Assembly: GCF_014193375.1 (NCBI RefSeq)
Contig: NZ_JACHZF010000009.1
Location: forward strand, 62,001-126,000
Source: Halomonas campaniensis
GTDB taxonomy: Bacteria > Pseudomonadota > Gammaproteobacteria > Pseudomonadales > Halomonadaceae
Length of the DNA stretch: 64,000 nucleotides
Reading direction: 5' to 3'
Positions 1-11,885 of this stretch are shown here, piece by piece. Numbering within the stretch: the stretch's first letter is position 1; each line of letters opens with the position of its first letter. The notes beneath the pieces were generated by a model. The model was not told the DNA's origin, did no database searches, and saw nothing but the letters and a program-made list of their open reading frames with translations. Both the position numbers and the translations under genes were made by a program.

Positions 1-63
1 GTCGCGGTGGGAAGCGGGTGCAGGACGCCCGCCGCCGCGGCGGTGGAGGTGCAAGAGAGGGCG

Positions 64-2292
64 TCAGGCCCGAGCGGCGTAGGCGTAGAGCAGCGTCTCC
101 TGGGCGCTGATCGGCGCGGCGTCCCCGGGGGTCTGCTTGACGTAGGTGCCGTCCGCCTGGAGGCGCCAGCTCTGGCAGTTGTCCACCAGGTAGGTCTCCA
201 GGTCCTTGCGCACCCGGGCGGCCAGCTTGCGGTCGCGCAGCGGGAAGCAGGTCTCGACCCGGTGGAACATGTTGCGGGACATGAAGTCGGCGCTGGAGCC
301 CCACACCTCGGGCTTGCCGTTGTTATGGAAGTAGAAGACCCGGGTGTGCTCCAGGAAGCGGCCGATGATCGAGCGCACGCGGATGGTCTCCGAGACCCCC
401 GGCACGCCGGGCCGCAGGCAGCACATGCCGCGGATGATCAGGTCGCACTCCACGCCGGCGCGCGAGGCGCGGTAGAGGGCCTGGATCAGCTTGGGCTCGG
501 TCAGCGAGTTGCACTTGATGATCAGGTGGGCGCGGCGCCCGCGGCGAGCATGCTCCGCCTCGCGGTCGATCATCGCCACCAGCCGCTCGTGGAGCGTGAA
601 GGGGGCGTGCAGCAGGGTCTCGATGTGCCGGGCGCGGCCCATCCCCGACAGCTGCTGGAACACCTGGTGGACGTCCTCGCAGAGCACCTCGTCGGCGGTG
701 AGCAGGCTGTAGTCGGTGTAGAGCTTGGCCGTCCGGGAGTGGTAGTTGCCGGTGCCCAGGTGGGCGTAGTGGCTAAGCCGCCCCCTCTCGCGGCGCACGA
801 TGTGCACCATCTTGGCGTGGGTCTTGTAGGCCATCACCCCGTAGATGACGATGGCTCCGGCCTCCTGCAGGCGCGAGGCCAGCGCCAGGTTGTCGGCCTC
901 GTCGAAGCGCGCGCGCAGCTCGATGACCACCGTCACCTCCTTGCCGCCGCGCGCCGCCTCCACCAGCGAGTTGACGATCGGCGAGTCGGCCCCGGTGCGG
1001 TAGAGGGTCTGCTTGATGGCCAGCACCGAGGGGTCGCGGGCCGCCTCGGCGAGCAGCTCCTCCACCGGGGCGAAGGACTGGAAGGGGTGGTGCAGCAGGA
1101 TGTCGCCGGCGGCGATGGCATCGAACAGGCTGCCGCCCTTCTTCAGGTTCTTCGGCAGCCCCGGGGTGAAGGGGCGATAGACGAGGTCCGGGCGTTCCAC
1201 CTCGGCGATCAGCGACATCATCCTCGTCAGGTTGACCGGCCCGTTGACCCGGTAGAGGTCCTCCTGTCCCAGGGCGAACTCCCTGAGCAGGAAGCCGGCC
1301 AGCTCGTCGGGGCAGGTATCGACCACCTCCAGGCGCACGCCGCTGCCGTAGCGGCGGGCCAGCAGTTCACCGCGCAGCGCCGAGGCCAGGTCGGAGACCT
1401 CCTCAGGGTCGACGGTCATGTCCGCGTTGCGGGTCAGCCGGAACTGGTAGCAGCCGCGCACCGTCATCCCCGGGAAGAGCTCCTCGGCGTGGGCGTGGAT
1501 CATCGAGGAGAGGAACACCGCCTCCCTGAAGCCCGCCTCGCACAGCTCGGGGGGCAGGCTGATCACCCGGGGCAGCGAGCGCGGCGCCGGCAGGATGGCC
1601 AGCCCCCCCTCGCGGCCGAAGGCGTCCTTGCCCTCGAGCTGGACGATGAAGTTGAGGCTCTTGTTGACCAGCCGCGGGAAGGGGTGGGAGGGGTCCAGCC
1701 CGATGGGGCTGATCACCGGCATGATCTCGTCATCGAAGTACTCGTGCACCCAGTCGCGCTGGGCGTCGGTCCACTCGCTGCGGCGCCGGAAGCGCAGCCC
1801 CTTCTCCTTCAGGGCCGGCAGCAGGATCTCGTTGAGGATGCGGTACTGGCGCTCGATCTGCTCGTGGGCGATCTGCGAGATCTCGCCGAGCACCGAGCTC
1901 GGCGAGCGGCCGTCGAAGCCGGTGGCATCGTCCCCCAGGGCCACCCGGTGCTTGAGGCCGGCCACCCGGATCTCGAAGAACTCGTCCAGGTTGGAGGAGA
2001 AGATCAGCAGGAACATCAGCCGGTCGAGCAGCGGATGGGCCTCGTCCAGGGCCTGTTCCAGCACCCGGATGTTGAACTGCAAGTGCGAGAGCTCGCGGTT
2101 GAAGTAGAGCGACGGGTCGCTCAGGTCGGCCTCGGCCTCGGGCAGGGCCTTGGGCTTGATGCCGGTGCGCGTCTGGTTGAGGCGCGGTGCGGGGAGCTCG
2201 GCCGGCGTCTCCTCCCCCCGGGCGGCCGGCCCGCTGTCGGCCGGGGCGGGGGAGGTGGGGTCCGAAGGGGGGCGGGGACTGCGGTCTTCCAT
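64..2292 (-). CDS. ppk: Polyphosphate kinase 1
   Basis: Polymerises the terminal phosphate of ATP into inorganic polyphosphate at the membrane periphery. The 742-residue protein has the whole PPK1 layout: an N-terminal helical domain (SLYFNRELSHLQFNIRVL), a head domain, and two phospholipase-D-like catalytic domains. The autophosphorylated histidine lies in YKTHAKMVHI in the third quarter, and the second catalytic domain carries SSADFMSRNMFHRVE. The frame is open upstream to 2388, but that would overlap the end of hemB, and homology begins only after the Pro/Ser-rich leader, so I take the ATG at 2292. hemB lies 61 bp upstream on the same strand. Confident call. Confidence 0.97.
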   Translation of the reverse strand: MEDRSPRPPSDPTSPAPADSGPAARGEETPAELPAPRLNQTRTGIKPKALPEAEADLSDPSLYFNRELSHLQFNIRVLEQALDEAHPLLDRLMFLLIFSSNLDEFFEIRVAGLKHRVALGDDATGFDGRSPSSVLGEISQIAHEQIERQYRILNEILLPALKEKGLRFRRRSEWTDAQRDWVHEYFDDEIMPVISPIGLDPSHPFPRLVNKSLNFIVQLEGKDAFGREGGLAILPAPRSLPRVISLPPELCEAGFREAVFLSSMIHAHAEELFPGMTVRGCYQFRLTRNADMTVDPEEVSDLASALRGELLARRYGSGVRLEVVDTCPDELAGFLLREFALGQEDLYRVNGPVNLTRMMSLIAEVERPDLVYRPFTPGLPKNLKKGGSLFDAIAAGDILLHHPFQSFAPVEELLAEAARDPSVLAIKQTLYRTGADSPIVNSLVEAARGGKEVTVVIELRARFDEADNLALASRLQEAGAIVIYGVMAYKTHAKMVHIVRRERGRLSHYAHLGTGNYHSRTAKLYTDYSLLTADEVLCEDVHQVFQQLSGMGRARHIETLLHAPFTLHERLVAMIDREAEHARRGRRAHLIIKCNSLTEPKLIQALYRASRAGVECDLIIRGMCCLRPGVPGVSETIRVRSIIGRFLEHTRVFYFHNNGKPEVWGSSADFMSRNMFHRVETCFPLRDRKLAARVRKDLETYLVDNCQSWRLQADGTYVKQTPGDAAPISAQETLLYAYAARA

Positions 2293-2353
2293 GGTCACAC
2301 TCTCGATGGCAGGAGGCTCGACGGGATGCAGGAAAGGCGCGCAGTCCCGTTCG

Positions 2354-3508
<1,155 letters not shown>

Positions 3509-3573
3509 CTAGAGTGATGGGTTCGATCAGTGGTCCTGCCCGGCGGCAGGCGGATACCTTCAAGGAGACAGGC

Positions 3574-4236
3574 ATGAGCAAACAGGTGGCGGTCATCCTC
3601 TCGGGCTGTGGCGTCTATGATGGCTCCGAGATCTACGAGACCACCCTGACCCTGCTGCGGCTGGACCAGCTCGGCATCGGCTATCGCTGCTTCGCCCCGG
3701 ACATCGACCAGCACCATGTCATCGACCATCGCAGCGGCGAGGTGGCCGAGGGCGAGGCCCGCAACGTGCTCACCGAGTCCGCCCGCCTGGCCCGCGGGGA
3801 GATCTCGACCCTGACCGAGCTCGCGGCCGACGACTTCGATGCGGTGATCCTGCCCGGCGGCTTCGGCGCCGCCAAGAACCTCTCGAACTTCGCCGAGGCC
3901 GGCGCCGACATGCGGGTGCACGAACCCCTGGCCGAGGTGCTCAAGGGGTTCCGCGAGCAGCGCAAGCCCATCGGCCTGATGTGCATCGCGCCGGTGATGG
4001 TGCCGCGCCTGCTCGGCGACGGCATCGCGGTGACCGTCGGCCACGACCCGGGGGTCTCCGGCGCCATCAGCGCCATGGGGGGGCTGCATCGCAGCTGTGG
4101 CGTGGAGGAGATCGTGGTGGACTTCGAGAATCGCGTGGTGACCACCCCCGCCTACATGCTGGCGACCCGTATCAGCGAGGCCGCCACCGGCATCTTCAAG
4201 CTGGTCGACCGCATCGACGAGCTGATGGATCTGTAA
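3574..4236 (+). CDS. elbB: ElbB-type DJ-1/PfpI glyoxalase-like protein
   Basis: A 220-residue member of the DJ-1/PfpI superfamily, close to ElbB (enhancing lycopene biosynthesis protein 2), for which glyoxalase-like activity has been reported; the physiological substrate is unsettled. Visible marks are the N-terminal strand VAVILSGCGVYDGSEIYE, the ILPGGFGAAKNLS turn, and the nucleophile elbow around LMCIAPVM with its cysteine. The ATG at 3574 is preceded by AAGGAGA at good spacing, and upstream in-frame codons are not conserved-looking. It stands alone on the plus strand between hemB and the Tat operon, both on the minus strand. Confidence 0.93.
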   Translation: MSKQVAVILSGCGVYDGSEIYETTLTLLRLDQLGIGYRCFAPDIDQHHVIDHRSGEVAEGEARNVLTESARLARGEISTLTELAADDFDAVILPGGFGAAKNLSNFAEAGADMRVHEPLAEVLKGFREQRKPIGLMCIAPVMVPRLLGDGIAVTVGHDPGVSGAISAMGGLHRSCGVEEIVVDFENRVVTTPAYMLATRISEAATGIFKLVDRIDELMDL

Positions 4237-4302
4237 GCGCCAGGCCCTACGGGCAGCGCCGAGCTGCTCAGCAACGGACGGTGCGTGTTGAGGCAGATAG
4301 CG

Positions 4303-4337
4303 AGAGCCCCCGTCGGGTGAAACCTGCCGGGGGCTCT
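4303..4337. terminator. Hairpin between convergent elbB and tatC
   Basis: A perfect 10-bp stem (AGAGCCCCCG pairing with CGGGGGCTCT, 15-nt loop) lies between two convergent genes. There is no clear T-run on either side, so its role as a terminator is inferred from position and stem strength. Confidence 0.5.
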
Positions 4338-4347
4338 GGTGTTTACG

Positions 4348-4451
4348 GTGGGAGGCCGGCTTTGCCGGGCGAACAGCGGTGTTGCTCACGTCGGCAGGTT
4401 CCGCCGAGGAGTCCTTCGGCCTCCATTCGCCTGGCAGAGCCAGCCTCCTAC
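4348..4451. repeat. REPIN-like inverted pair of REP elements, copy 1
   Basis: Two related 26-bp modules face each other. The left one (4348-4373) begins GTGGGAGGCCGGCTTTGCC; the right one (4426-4451), read on the minus strand, begins GTAGGAGGCTGGCTCTGCC. Each holds an imperfect palindrome (GGCyGGCTyTGCCrGGC) and ends GCGAA. A related pair sits at 35509-35626. The arrangement is that of REPINs, short sequences mobilised in trans by a RAYT transposase. No transposase gene is present in this window. Confidence 0.75.
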
Positions 4452-4472
4452 AGTATCTTGCGGTGCTCGGCG

Positions 4473-5237
4473 CTACTCTTCCTCCTCCTCGCGCTGCTGC
4501 TTCTTGCGGCGTGCCAGGCGACCGAACAGCAGGCCCACCTCGTAGAGCAGGTACATGGGCACGGCCAGCAGGCTCTGGGAGATCACGTCCGGCGGGGTGA
4601 GCAGCATGCCCACCACGAAGCAGCCGAGGATGATGTAGGGCCGCTTCTTCGACAGGCTCTCCACGGTGGTGGCGCCCGAGGCGATCAGCAGGAAGGTGGC
4701 GATAGGGATCTCGAAGGCCACGCCGAAGGCGAAGAACAGCTTGAGGACGAAGTTCAGGTAGGCGTTGATGTCGGTCATCACCGCAACGTTCTCGGGCCCG
4801 GTCTGGGTGAAGAACTGGAACAGCAGCGGGAAGACCACGTAGTAGGCGAAGGCGGCCCCGGCGTAGAAGAGCATCACGCTGGAGGCCAGTATCGGCAGTG
4901 CCAGCGCCTTCTCGTTGTCGTAGAGGCCCGGGGCGACGAAGGCCCAGGCCTGATGCAGCACGTAGGGCACGGCGATGAAGACCGCCACCACCAGGGTCAG
5001 CTTGAAGGGGGCCAGGAACGGCGAGGCCACCTCGGTGGCGATCATCTGGGAGCCTTCCGGCAGCAGCGCCATCAGCGGCTGGGCCACGAAGGTATAGATG
5101 TCGTTGGCGAAGGCATAGAGGCCGAGGAAGATCACCAGGATCGCTACCACGGCTCTCAGCAGTCGCGAGCGCAGTTCGATCAGGTGTTCTATCAGCGGGG
5201 CCTGGGGCTGTTCCGGGGCGTCACCGGTCTTGCTCAT
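4473..5237 (-). CDS. tatC: Sec-independent protein translocase TatC
   Basis: Core polytopic subunit of the twin-arginine translocase, which exports folded proteins. TatC recognises the RR signal peptide. The 254 residues give six hydrophobic segments, with the conserved start PLIEHLIELRSRLLRA and the FAFGVAFEIP region characteristic of TatC near residue 165. The C-terminus is a short basic/acidic tail (RRKKQQREEEEE). Its ATG overlaps the tatB stop by 4 bp, so the two are translationally coupled in a tatA-tatB-tatC operon. Confidence 0.97.
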   Translation of the reverse strand: MSKTGDAPEQPQAPLIEHLIELRSRLLRAVVAILVIFLGLYAFANDIYTFVAQPLMALLPEGSQMIATEVASPFLAPFKLTLVVAVFIAVPYVLHQAWAFVAPGLYDNEKALALPILASSVMLFYAGAAFAYYVVFPLLFQFFTQTGPENVAVMTDINAYLNFVLKLFFAFGVAFEIPIATFLLIASGATTVESLSKKRPYIILGCFVVGMLLTPPDVISQSLLAVPMYLLYEVGLLFGRLARRKKQQREEEEE

Positions 5238-5689
5238 CGTGAGGAGGCGTCCTTGTCGGCAACGGAGGGCTCGGGGCCTTCATCGGCCCCCTGGTCCAGT
5301 CGAGCCCGGGCGAGGGCGTCGTCCAGGCGCTGCTCGGGCGGTGCGCTCTCCCGGGGGGCGGCCTCCTGGCGCGCGGCATCGCCGTCACCCGCCCGGAAGG
5401 TGCCGCGGGCGCTGTCGCCCGGCGAGTCATCCTCGGCGATGCTCTCCACCCCGCGCTTGACCTGGCGGACGCTCTCGTCGAGCTTCTGCTGCTGCTCGTT
5501 GAGCTTCTGGCGCAGCTCCTCGGCCTCCAGCTGGGCGCTGATCTCGCGCTGCATGCCGGAGACGCTGCGCTTGATCTTGCCGATCCACAGCCCGAGGGTG
5601 CGCGCCGCCTTGGGCAGCCGCTCGGGGCCGAGCACCAGCAGGCCGACCACGCCGATGAACAGCAGTTCTAGGAAGCCGATGTCGAACAT
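5234..5689 (-). CDS. tatB: Sec-independent protein translocase TatB
   Basis: Partner of TatC in twin-arginine signal recognition. The 151 residues show one N-terminal membrane helix (IGFLELLFIGVVGLLVL), the conserved Gly-Pro hinge followed by ERLPKAARTLG, then an amphipathic helix and a charged, Gln-rich, probably coiled cytoplasmic region (LRQKLNEQQQKLDESVRQ). The last third is low-complexity and acidic. It sits between tatA (6-bp gap) and tatC (4-bp overlap). The ERLPK motif after the hinge supports TatB over TatA. Confidence 0.95.
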   Translation of the reverse strand: MFDIGFLELLFIGVVGLLVLGPERLPKAARTLGLWIGKIKRSVSGMQREISAQLEAEELRQKLNEQQQKLDESVRQVKRGVESIAEDDSPGDSARGTFRAGDGDAARQEAAPRESAPPEQRLDDALARARLDQGADEGPEPSVADKDASSR

Positions 5690-5695
5690 GGTGGC

Positions 5696-5953
5696 TTACT
5701 TGCGCTCTTCCTGTTCCTCGGGTTTCCGCTCGGCCTGGACGTCGTAGGTGTTGGTCTCGTCCTCGTGGCTGACGCGGGCCTGGGGCTCCTCAGTCTTCTC
5801 CTCGCCCTTCTCCTCCTCGTTCATGGCCTTCTTGAAGCCCTTCACGGCGCCGCCCAGGTCAGTGCCGACGTTGCGCAGCTTCTTGGTGCCGAAGATCAGG
5901 ATGATGATGCCGAGTACGATCAGCAGCTGCCAGATACTGATACCACCTAACAT
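5696..5953 (-). CDS. tatA: Sec-independent protein translocase TatA
   Basis: Pore-forming subunit of the Tat system, recruited as oligomers to TatBC. The 85-residue protein has the N-terminal helix [19 protein letters not shown], then the TatA signature [22 protein letters not shown] forming the amphipathic helix, and a highly charged tail rich in Glu and Lys. It is the first tat gene, 62 bp downstream of hisE on the same strand, so the operon may be read together with hisE and the ubiquinone genes. Confidence 0.96.
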   Translation of the reverse strand: MLGGISIWQLLIVLGIIILIFGTKKLRNVGTDLGGAVKGFKKAMNEEEKGEEKTEEPQARVSHEDETNTYDVQAERKPEEQEERK

Positions 5954-6015
5954 GTGTGCTTCCTCTGATTGGGGTTCCGGCGCATCCGGAACGGCCAGTG
6001 ATCTTGTGGGGTGAT

Positions 6016-6351
6016 CTATTGCGGCCTCGCGGCCTTCTCGTCGTGTCCCGAGACGCCGAAGCGGCGCGCCAGCTCGTCGAGCACGTCGCGATGGTCGAGG
6101 TCGAGATGTGACAGCATCACCAGGCTATGAAACCACAGGTCTGCCGTTTCGGCGATCAACGCTTGCCGCTCGGCCTCTCCCCCGTGCTCGGCGTCCTTGG
6201 CCGCCAGCAGGGTCTCGGTGGCTTCCTCGCCCACCTTCTCGAGTATCTTGTTCAGGCCCTTGTGATGCAAGGCGGCCACGTAGGATTCCTGCGGTGCCGC
6301 CTGGCGGCGTTGATCCAGGACAGCTTGCAGACGGTCGAGAATATCGCTCAT
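6016..6351 (-). CDS. hisE: Phosphoribosyl-ATP pyrophosphohydrolase
   Basis: Hydrolyses phosphoribosyl-ATP to phosphoribosyl-AMP, the second step of histidine synthesis. The 111 residues match stand-alone HisE. The MazG-like acidic helices carry [15 protein letters not shown] and [15 protein letters not shown], which supply the metal-binding Glu and Asp residues. It follows ubiB directly (39-bp gap) and precedes tatA. The expected partner hisI, which lies between ubiB and hisE in Pseudomonas, is absent here, and HisE is not fused to it. Confidence 0.96.
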   Translation of the reverse strand: MSDILDRLQAVLDQRRQAAPQESYVAALHHKGLNKILEKVGEEATETLLAAKDAEHGGEAERQALIAETADLWFHSLVMLSHLDLDHRDVLDELARRFGVSGHDEKAARPQ

Positions 6352-6390
6352 GGATGAAGGTTCCGTTGCAGTGGGGCGTGGGGCTCGGCA

Positions 6391-8019
6391 TCAGTGCCAG
6401 GCCAGCAGCAGCAGGCCGAGGGCGGCGGCGACCAGTACCGGCCATGGCTGTCCGCCGGCCCACCCGGCCAGCGGCTGCCAGGCGACGGCCAGGGCCACCA
6501 GCAGCAGCCCCAGGCGCAGCCGACGGCTGCGGCGGCCCTGGCGTGTCAGCTGCTGGTGAATGCCGGCGACGGCCGCGCTCTGGCGACGCTGCTGGCGCTG
6601 GTCCTGCTCGGCCTGGGCGAGGGCCCGGTGGGCCAGCGCCGGCAGTTCGGGGAGCTGGCGCGAGAGCTCCGGGGCCTGGCGCTTCAGGGATTCCCAGAAG
6701 CCCAGGGCGCCGGCCCGCTCCTTCATCCAGCGCTCCAGGAAGGGCTTGGCGGTCTTCCACAGGTCGAGGTCCGGATAGAGCTGGCGGCCCAGCCCCTCGA
6801 TGTTGAGCAGGGTCTTCTGCAGCAGCACCAGCTGGGGCTGCACCTCCATGTCGAAGCGCCGCGCCGTCTGGAACAGGCCCAGCAGCACCTGGCCGAAGGA
6901 GATGTCCTTGAGGGGCTTCTCGAGGATCGGCTCGCACACCGTGCGGATCGCCGCGGCGAACTCGTTGGCCCGGGTATGCTCGCCGACCCAGCCCGACTCG
7001 ATGTGCAGGGCCGCCACCTCGTAGTAGTCCTGGTGGAAGAAGGCCAGCAGGTTACGGGCCAGGTAGTCCTGGTCCTCGCGGGTCAGGCTGCCGACGATGC
7101 CGCAGTCGATGGCGATGTACTGGGGGTCGTGGGGGTGCTCCCGGGCGACGAAGATGTTGCCGGGGTGCATGTCGGCATGGAAGAAGTTGTCCCGGAACAC
7201 CTGGGTGAAGAAGATCTCCACGCCGCGCTCGGCGAGCTTCTTCAGGTCGGTGCCCTGGGCCTGCAGGGCCGCCACGTCGGCCACCGGCACGCCGTAGATG
7301 CGCTCCTGGACCATGACCCGCTGGCGGGTCAGTTCCCAGTGGATGGCCGGCACGTAGAGCAGCGGCGAATCCTTGAAGTTGCGCTTGAGCTGGGAGGTGT
7401 TGGCGGCCTCCTTGTGCAGGTCGAGCTCGTCGAACAGCGTCGCCTCGTAGTCGCGCACCACCTCCACCGGGCGCAGCCGCCGCGTTTCGGGCACCAGCGT
7501 CAGGATGCGGGCGAAGCGGTACATCAGCGCCATGTCCTGGCGCATCACCCGCTCGATGCCGGGGCGGATGATCTTGACCACCACCTCCTCGCCGGTATGC
7601 AGCCGGGCGCCGTGCACCTGGGCGATGGAAGCCGAGGCGAGCGGATCGGCGTCGAAGCGGGCGAAGGCCAGCGCCACCGGCACGCCGAGCTCCGACTCGA
7701 CCACGGCGCGGGCCTCGGGGCCGGGGAAGGGCGGCACCTGGTCCTGGAGCCGCTTGAGCTCGTCGGCGATGTCCTCGGGCAGCAGGTCGCGGCGGGTGGA
7801 GAGCACCTGGCCGAACTTGACGAAGATCGGGCCCAGGGCCTCCAGCGCCAGGCGCAGCCGTGCCCCGCGGGAACGCTCGCCGATCGGCACCAGGCGCAGC
7901 GGCGAGAGTCGGAACAGCGTCCGCAGCGCCCAGGGGAGCCGCTCCAGCGGCAGCAGGGTGTCGAGCCGGAAGCGGGTGATCACCCAGACGATGCGCAGCA
8001 GCCGCAGCAGCATCATCAT
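6391..8019 (-). CDS. ubiB: Ubiquinone biosynthesis accessory kinase-like protein UbiB
   Basis: An atypical kinase-like ATPase of the ABC1/ADCK/UbiB family needed for aerobic ubiquinone synthesis; it acts at the membrane. The 542 residues hold the [14 protein letters not shown] signature (KxGQ loop, about residue 80), the VVVKIIRPG lysine strand, [12 protein letters not shown] (catalytic-loop equivalent, near 285) and AIDCGIVG (metal-binding DFG equivalent). Two hydrophobic helices close the C-terminus ([14 protein letters not shown] and [14 protein letters not shown]). Its start overlaps the ubiJ stop by 4 bp. Confidence 0.96.
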   Translation of the reverse strand: MMMLLRLLRIVWVITRFRLDTLLPLERLPWALRTLFRLSPLRLVPIGERSRGARLRLALEALGPIFVKFGQVLSTRRDLLPEDIADELKRLQDQVPPFPGPEARAVVESELGVPVALAFARFDADPLASASIAQVHGARLHTGEEVVVKIIRPGIERVMRQDMALMYRFARILTLVPETRRLRPVEVVRDYEATLFDELDLHKEAANTSQLKRNFKDSPLLYVPAIHWELTRQRVMVQERIYGVPVADVAALQAQGTDLKKLAERGVEIFFTQVFRDNFFHADMHPGNIFVAREHPHDPQYIAIDCGIVGSLTREDQDYLARNLLAFFHQDYYEVAALHIESGWVGEHTRANEFAAAIRTVCEPILEKPLKDISFGQVLLGLFQTARRFDMEVQPQLVLLQKTLLNIEGLGRQLYPDLDLWKTAKPFLERWMKERAGALGFWESLKRQAPELSRQLPELPALAHRALAQAEQDQRQQRRQSAAVAGIHQQLTRQGRRSRRLRLGLLLVALAVAWQPLAGWAGGQPWPVLVAAALGLLLLAWH

Positions 8020-8651
8020 GGTGCCACCCTCGCGTCCCGCTGCGCCGCCAGGTGGCGGTGCAGCCGGGCCAGGCGCGCCTCGAGACGGTCGGCGGCCACC
8101 TCCAGCTCGGTGAGGTGGTCACGCAGTACCTCGAGCTGGTGGCGTCCCGGGAGCAGGCGGGCCTCCTCGAAGAGATATTCGGAGAGATCGGCACAGAACT
8201 CGTCGCGGGTGCGCAGCCCGAAGCGGCCCAGGCGACGCAGTCCCTCGGCCAGGCTGTGGGCGGGGAGGTCGCCCAGCCAGCGGGCCAGTTCGCCTTCCCA
8301 GTCCAGGTCGAGGTCGAGCAGCAGGTCGCGGGTCTGCTCCAGCAGGTGGATCCGGCCGCGCACCGCCAGGCGGCCCTGGAACATCAGCCGCTCCAGGTCG
8401 GCGCCGCCGAGCAGGGCGCCGGCGGTCTCGGCGTCCAGTTCCACCACGGCATCGAAGGCCTCCTCCGCCAGGTCATCGGGACGCAGCAGGTCGAGGCCGC
8501 GGGGGTGGAAGTGGACGGCCAGGGCCAGCTCGGGCCGCTCGAGGCGCAGCAGGAGTCGGTGCCCGGCGAGCCGCGCCAGCCGTGCCGGCGCCGCGGGGTC
8601 CCGGGCGAGCAGGGTGTTCAGGGTGCGCTCGAGGCCAGCCAGCAACAACAT
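8016..8651 (-). CDS. ubiJ: Ubiquinone biosynthesis accessory factor UbiJ (SCP2 domain)
   Basis: A 211-residue UbiJ homologue. UbiJ is thought to bind polyprenyl quinone intermediates through its SCP2 lipid-binding domain and to help organise the Ubi metabolon. The SCP2-like part covers about residues 20-115 ([18 protein letters not shown], then a beta-rich region), and the C-terminal part is helical and charged, with a probable coiled coil ([20 protein letters not shown]). The call rests partly on its place between ubiE and ubiB, with 1-bp and 4-bp overlaps, which is the conserved ubiE-ubiJ-ubiB order. Confidence 0.9.
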   Translation of the reverse strand: MLLLAGLERTLNTLLARDPAAPARLARLAGHRLLLRLERPELALAVHFHPRGLDLLRPDDLAEEAFDAVVELDAETAGALLGGADLERLMFQGRLAVRGRIHLLEQTRDLLLDLDLDWEGELARWLGDLPAHSLAEGLRRLGRFGLRTRDEFCADLSEYLFEEARLLPGRHQLEVLRDHLTELEVAADRLEARLARLHRHLAAQRDARVAP

Positions 8652-9418
8652 TACAACTTGATGCCGCGGTGCAGGGCGACGATGCCCCCGGTGAGGTTGG
8701 TGTACTCCACGCGCTCCAGGCCGGCGGCTTCCATCATCCCCTTGAGGGTCTCCTGGTCGGGGTGCATGCGGATCGACTCCGCCAGGTAGCGGTAGCTGTC
8801 GGCATCGTTGGCCACCACTTGGCCGATCCTCGGCAGCAGCCGGAATGAGTATTCGTCATAGACCTTCGAGAGCAGGGCGCTGGGCGGCTTCGAGAACTCC
8901 AGCACCAGCAGGCGTCCGCCGGGCTTGAGCACCCGGGCCATGGAGCGCAGGGCGGCGTCCTTGTCGGTGACGTTGCGCAGGCCGAAGGCGATGGTGATGC
9001 AGTCGAAGGTGTTGTCCGGGAAGGGCAGGCACTCGGCGTTGGCCTGGACATACTCGACGTTGCCGCCGACGCCGCGGTCGAGGAGCTTGTCGCGGCCCAC
9101 GCGCAGCATCGACTCGTTGATGTCGGCCAGCACCACGCGCCCGCGGTGACCCACCAGGCGCGAGAACTTCAGGGTCAGGTCGCCGGTGCCGCCGGCGATG
9201 TCGAGCACGCTGTGCCCGGGGCGCACCCCGGCGCGCTCGATGGTCAGGCGCTTCCACAGGCGGTGGATACCCATCGACATCAGGTCGTTCATGACGTCGT
9301 AGCGGGCCGCCACGGAGTGGAAGACGTCGGCCACTCGGGAGGCCTTCTCCTCGACGGGGACTTCCTGGTAGCCGAAGTGGGTCGTCTGCTGGTCCCTGGA
9401 GCTGGGGTTGGCGCTCAT
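8651..9418 (-). CDS. ubiE: Ubiquinone/menaquinone C-methyltransferase UbiE
   Basis: SAM-dependent C-methylation of 2-polyprenyl-6-methoxy-benzoquinol in ubiquinone synthesis. The 255-residue protein has the family entry [20 protein letters not shown], motif [17 protein letters not shown], and the UbiE signature [20 protein letters not shown] followed by [12 protein letters not shown]. The frame is open further upstream, but the ATG at 9418 has GGGAG 9 nt before it and begins where homology begins. It is the first gene of the ubiE-ubiJ-ubiB-hisE-tat run. Confidence 0.97.
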   Translation of the reverse strand: MSANPSSRDQQTTHFGYQEVPVEEKASRVADVFHSVAARYDVMNDLMSMGIHRLWKRLTIERAGVRPGHSVLDIAGGTGDLTLKFSRLVGHRGRVVLADINESMLRVGRDKLLDRGVGGNVEYVQANAECLPFPDNTFDCITIAFGLRNVTDKDAALRSMARVLKPGGRLLVLEFSKPPSALLSKVYDEYSFRLLPRIGQVVANDADSYRYLAESIRMHPDQETLKGMMEAAGLERVEYTNLTGGIVALHRGIKL

Positions 9419-9516
9419 GCGATGGGGCTCCCGAATCGCTGCATGGGCGAGGCCGCTGCCTCGGATGGGCGCCATTGTAGCCTTCCGCGGCGGCGATTGT
9501 CTTGACGCGAGGCCGA

Positions 9517-9896
9517 CTACAGCTGCTTCACCTCGATGCCCAGCGGCTCGCGGCTGGCGCCGGCTTCTTCCAGGCGCTTCAGGTAGTCCGCCCAGTTGGC
9601 CTCGCGGCGCTCGATCAGCCACCACAGGTAGTCCCAGCTGAACAGGCCGCTGTCGTGGCCGTCGTCGAAGTGCAGCTTCAGCGCATAGCGCCCGGACGGG
9701 GTGATGTCCTTGAGGCCGACGAACTTCTTGCCCACCTGGAGGGTGGCGGTATCGCGGCCGTGGCCGCGCACCTCGGCGGAAGGGGAGAAGACCCGCAGGT
9801 ACTCCACCGCCAGCCGGTGGCTCTCGCCGTTCCCGTAGCCGAGCTCGAGCTCGCGGGCCTTGCGGTGGTAGTGCACTCGGGTGGGGATCGGGGCGC

Positions 9897-9900
<4 letters not shown>
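9517..9900 (-). CDS. DUF971 (gamma-butyrobetaine hydroxylase-like N-terminal domain) protein
   Basis: A 127-residue stand-alone DUF971 domain, the fold found at the N-terminus of gamma-butyrobetaine hydroxylase. Some homologues have been linked to iron-sulfur cluster handling, but the function here is not known. Visible marks are [24 protein letters not shown] early and the [20 protein letters not shown] ending of the domain. Its ATG overlaps the hslU stop (ATGA), which fits the common hslV-hslU-DUF971 arrangement and suggests co-expression with the protease. Confidence 0.88.
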
Positions 9901-11219
<1,319 letters not shown>

Positions 11220-11230
11220 GGGGGCGGCCT

Positions 11231-11749
11231 TCAGAGCGTTTCGAGGGTGACGTGGTGGTTGGTGAACACGCAGATGTCACCGGCGATCTCCAGCGACTTC
11301 TCGGTGATCTCCTTCGCCGAGAGGTCGGTGTTCTCCAGCAGGGCGCGGGCGGCGGCCAGGGCATAGTTGCCGCCGGAGCCGATGGCGATGATGCCGCGCT
11401 CCGGTTCCACCACGTCGCCGTTGCCGGTGATGATCAGCGAGGCGTCCTTGTTGGCCACGGCCAGCAGCGCCTCCAGGCGGCGCAGGGCACGGTCGGTGCG
11501 CCAGTCCTTGGCCAGCTCCACGGCGGCCTTCACCAGGTTGCCCTGGTACTTCTCGAGCTGTGCCTCGAAGCGCTCGAAGAGGGTGAAGGCGTCGGCGGTG
11601 CCGCCGGCGAAGCCGGCCAGCACCTCGCCGCGATAGAGGCGGCGCACCTTGCTGGCATTGCCCTTCATCACGGTGTTGCCCAGGGATACCTGGCCATCGC
11701 CGGCCAGGGCTACCTGGTCACCGCGGCGCACGGAAACGATCGTGGTCAT
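11231..11749 (-). CDS. hslV: ATP-dependent protease proteolytic subunit HslV
   Basis: Threonine peptidase of the two-ring HslVU protease. The protein has 172 residues. After Met removal Thr2 is the nucleophile (MTTIVSVRR). Conserved elements are [22 protein letters not shown] and the [16 protein letters not shown] stretch. The leader carries GGAG about 10 nt before the ATG. The 136 bp upstream hold a CTTGAA that resembles a heat-shock -35, but no matching -10 was found, so sigma-32 control is not claimed. Confidence 0.97.
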   Translation of the reverse strand: MTTIVSVRRGDQVALAGDGQVSLGNTVMKGNASKVRRLYRGEVLAGFAGGTADAFTLFERFEAQLEKYQGNLVKAAVELAKDWRTDRALRRLEALLAVANKDASLIITGNGDVVEPERGIIAIGSGGNYALAAARALLENTDLSAKEITEKSLEIAGDICVFTNHHVTLETL

Positions 11750-11885
11750 GGAGGGGACTCCTTGGGGGAGCGGGTGGCTCCCGATGACTGTCGGCGCCTC
11801 GGGGGTGGCCCAGGCGCCGTGAGTGGGCTTTCAGGGGAGGTGCGGGCGGGGCGTCGGGAATTCAAGCTTGCCCGCCCGGGGGCGC

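Noticed and set aside
5234..5953. Two TatA paralogues rather than TatA plus TatB
   Set aside because: The second protein has the TatB-type post-helix sequence (PERLPKAARTLG) and a long charged tail, and overlaps tatC as tatB does.
11861..11866. CTTGAA upstream of hslV as a heat-shock -35
   Set aside because: No CCCCAT-like -10 at an accepted spacing was found.
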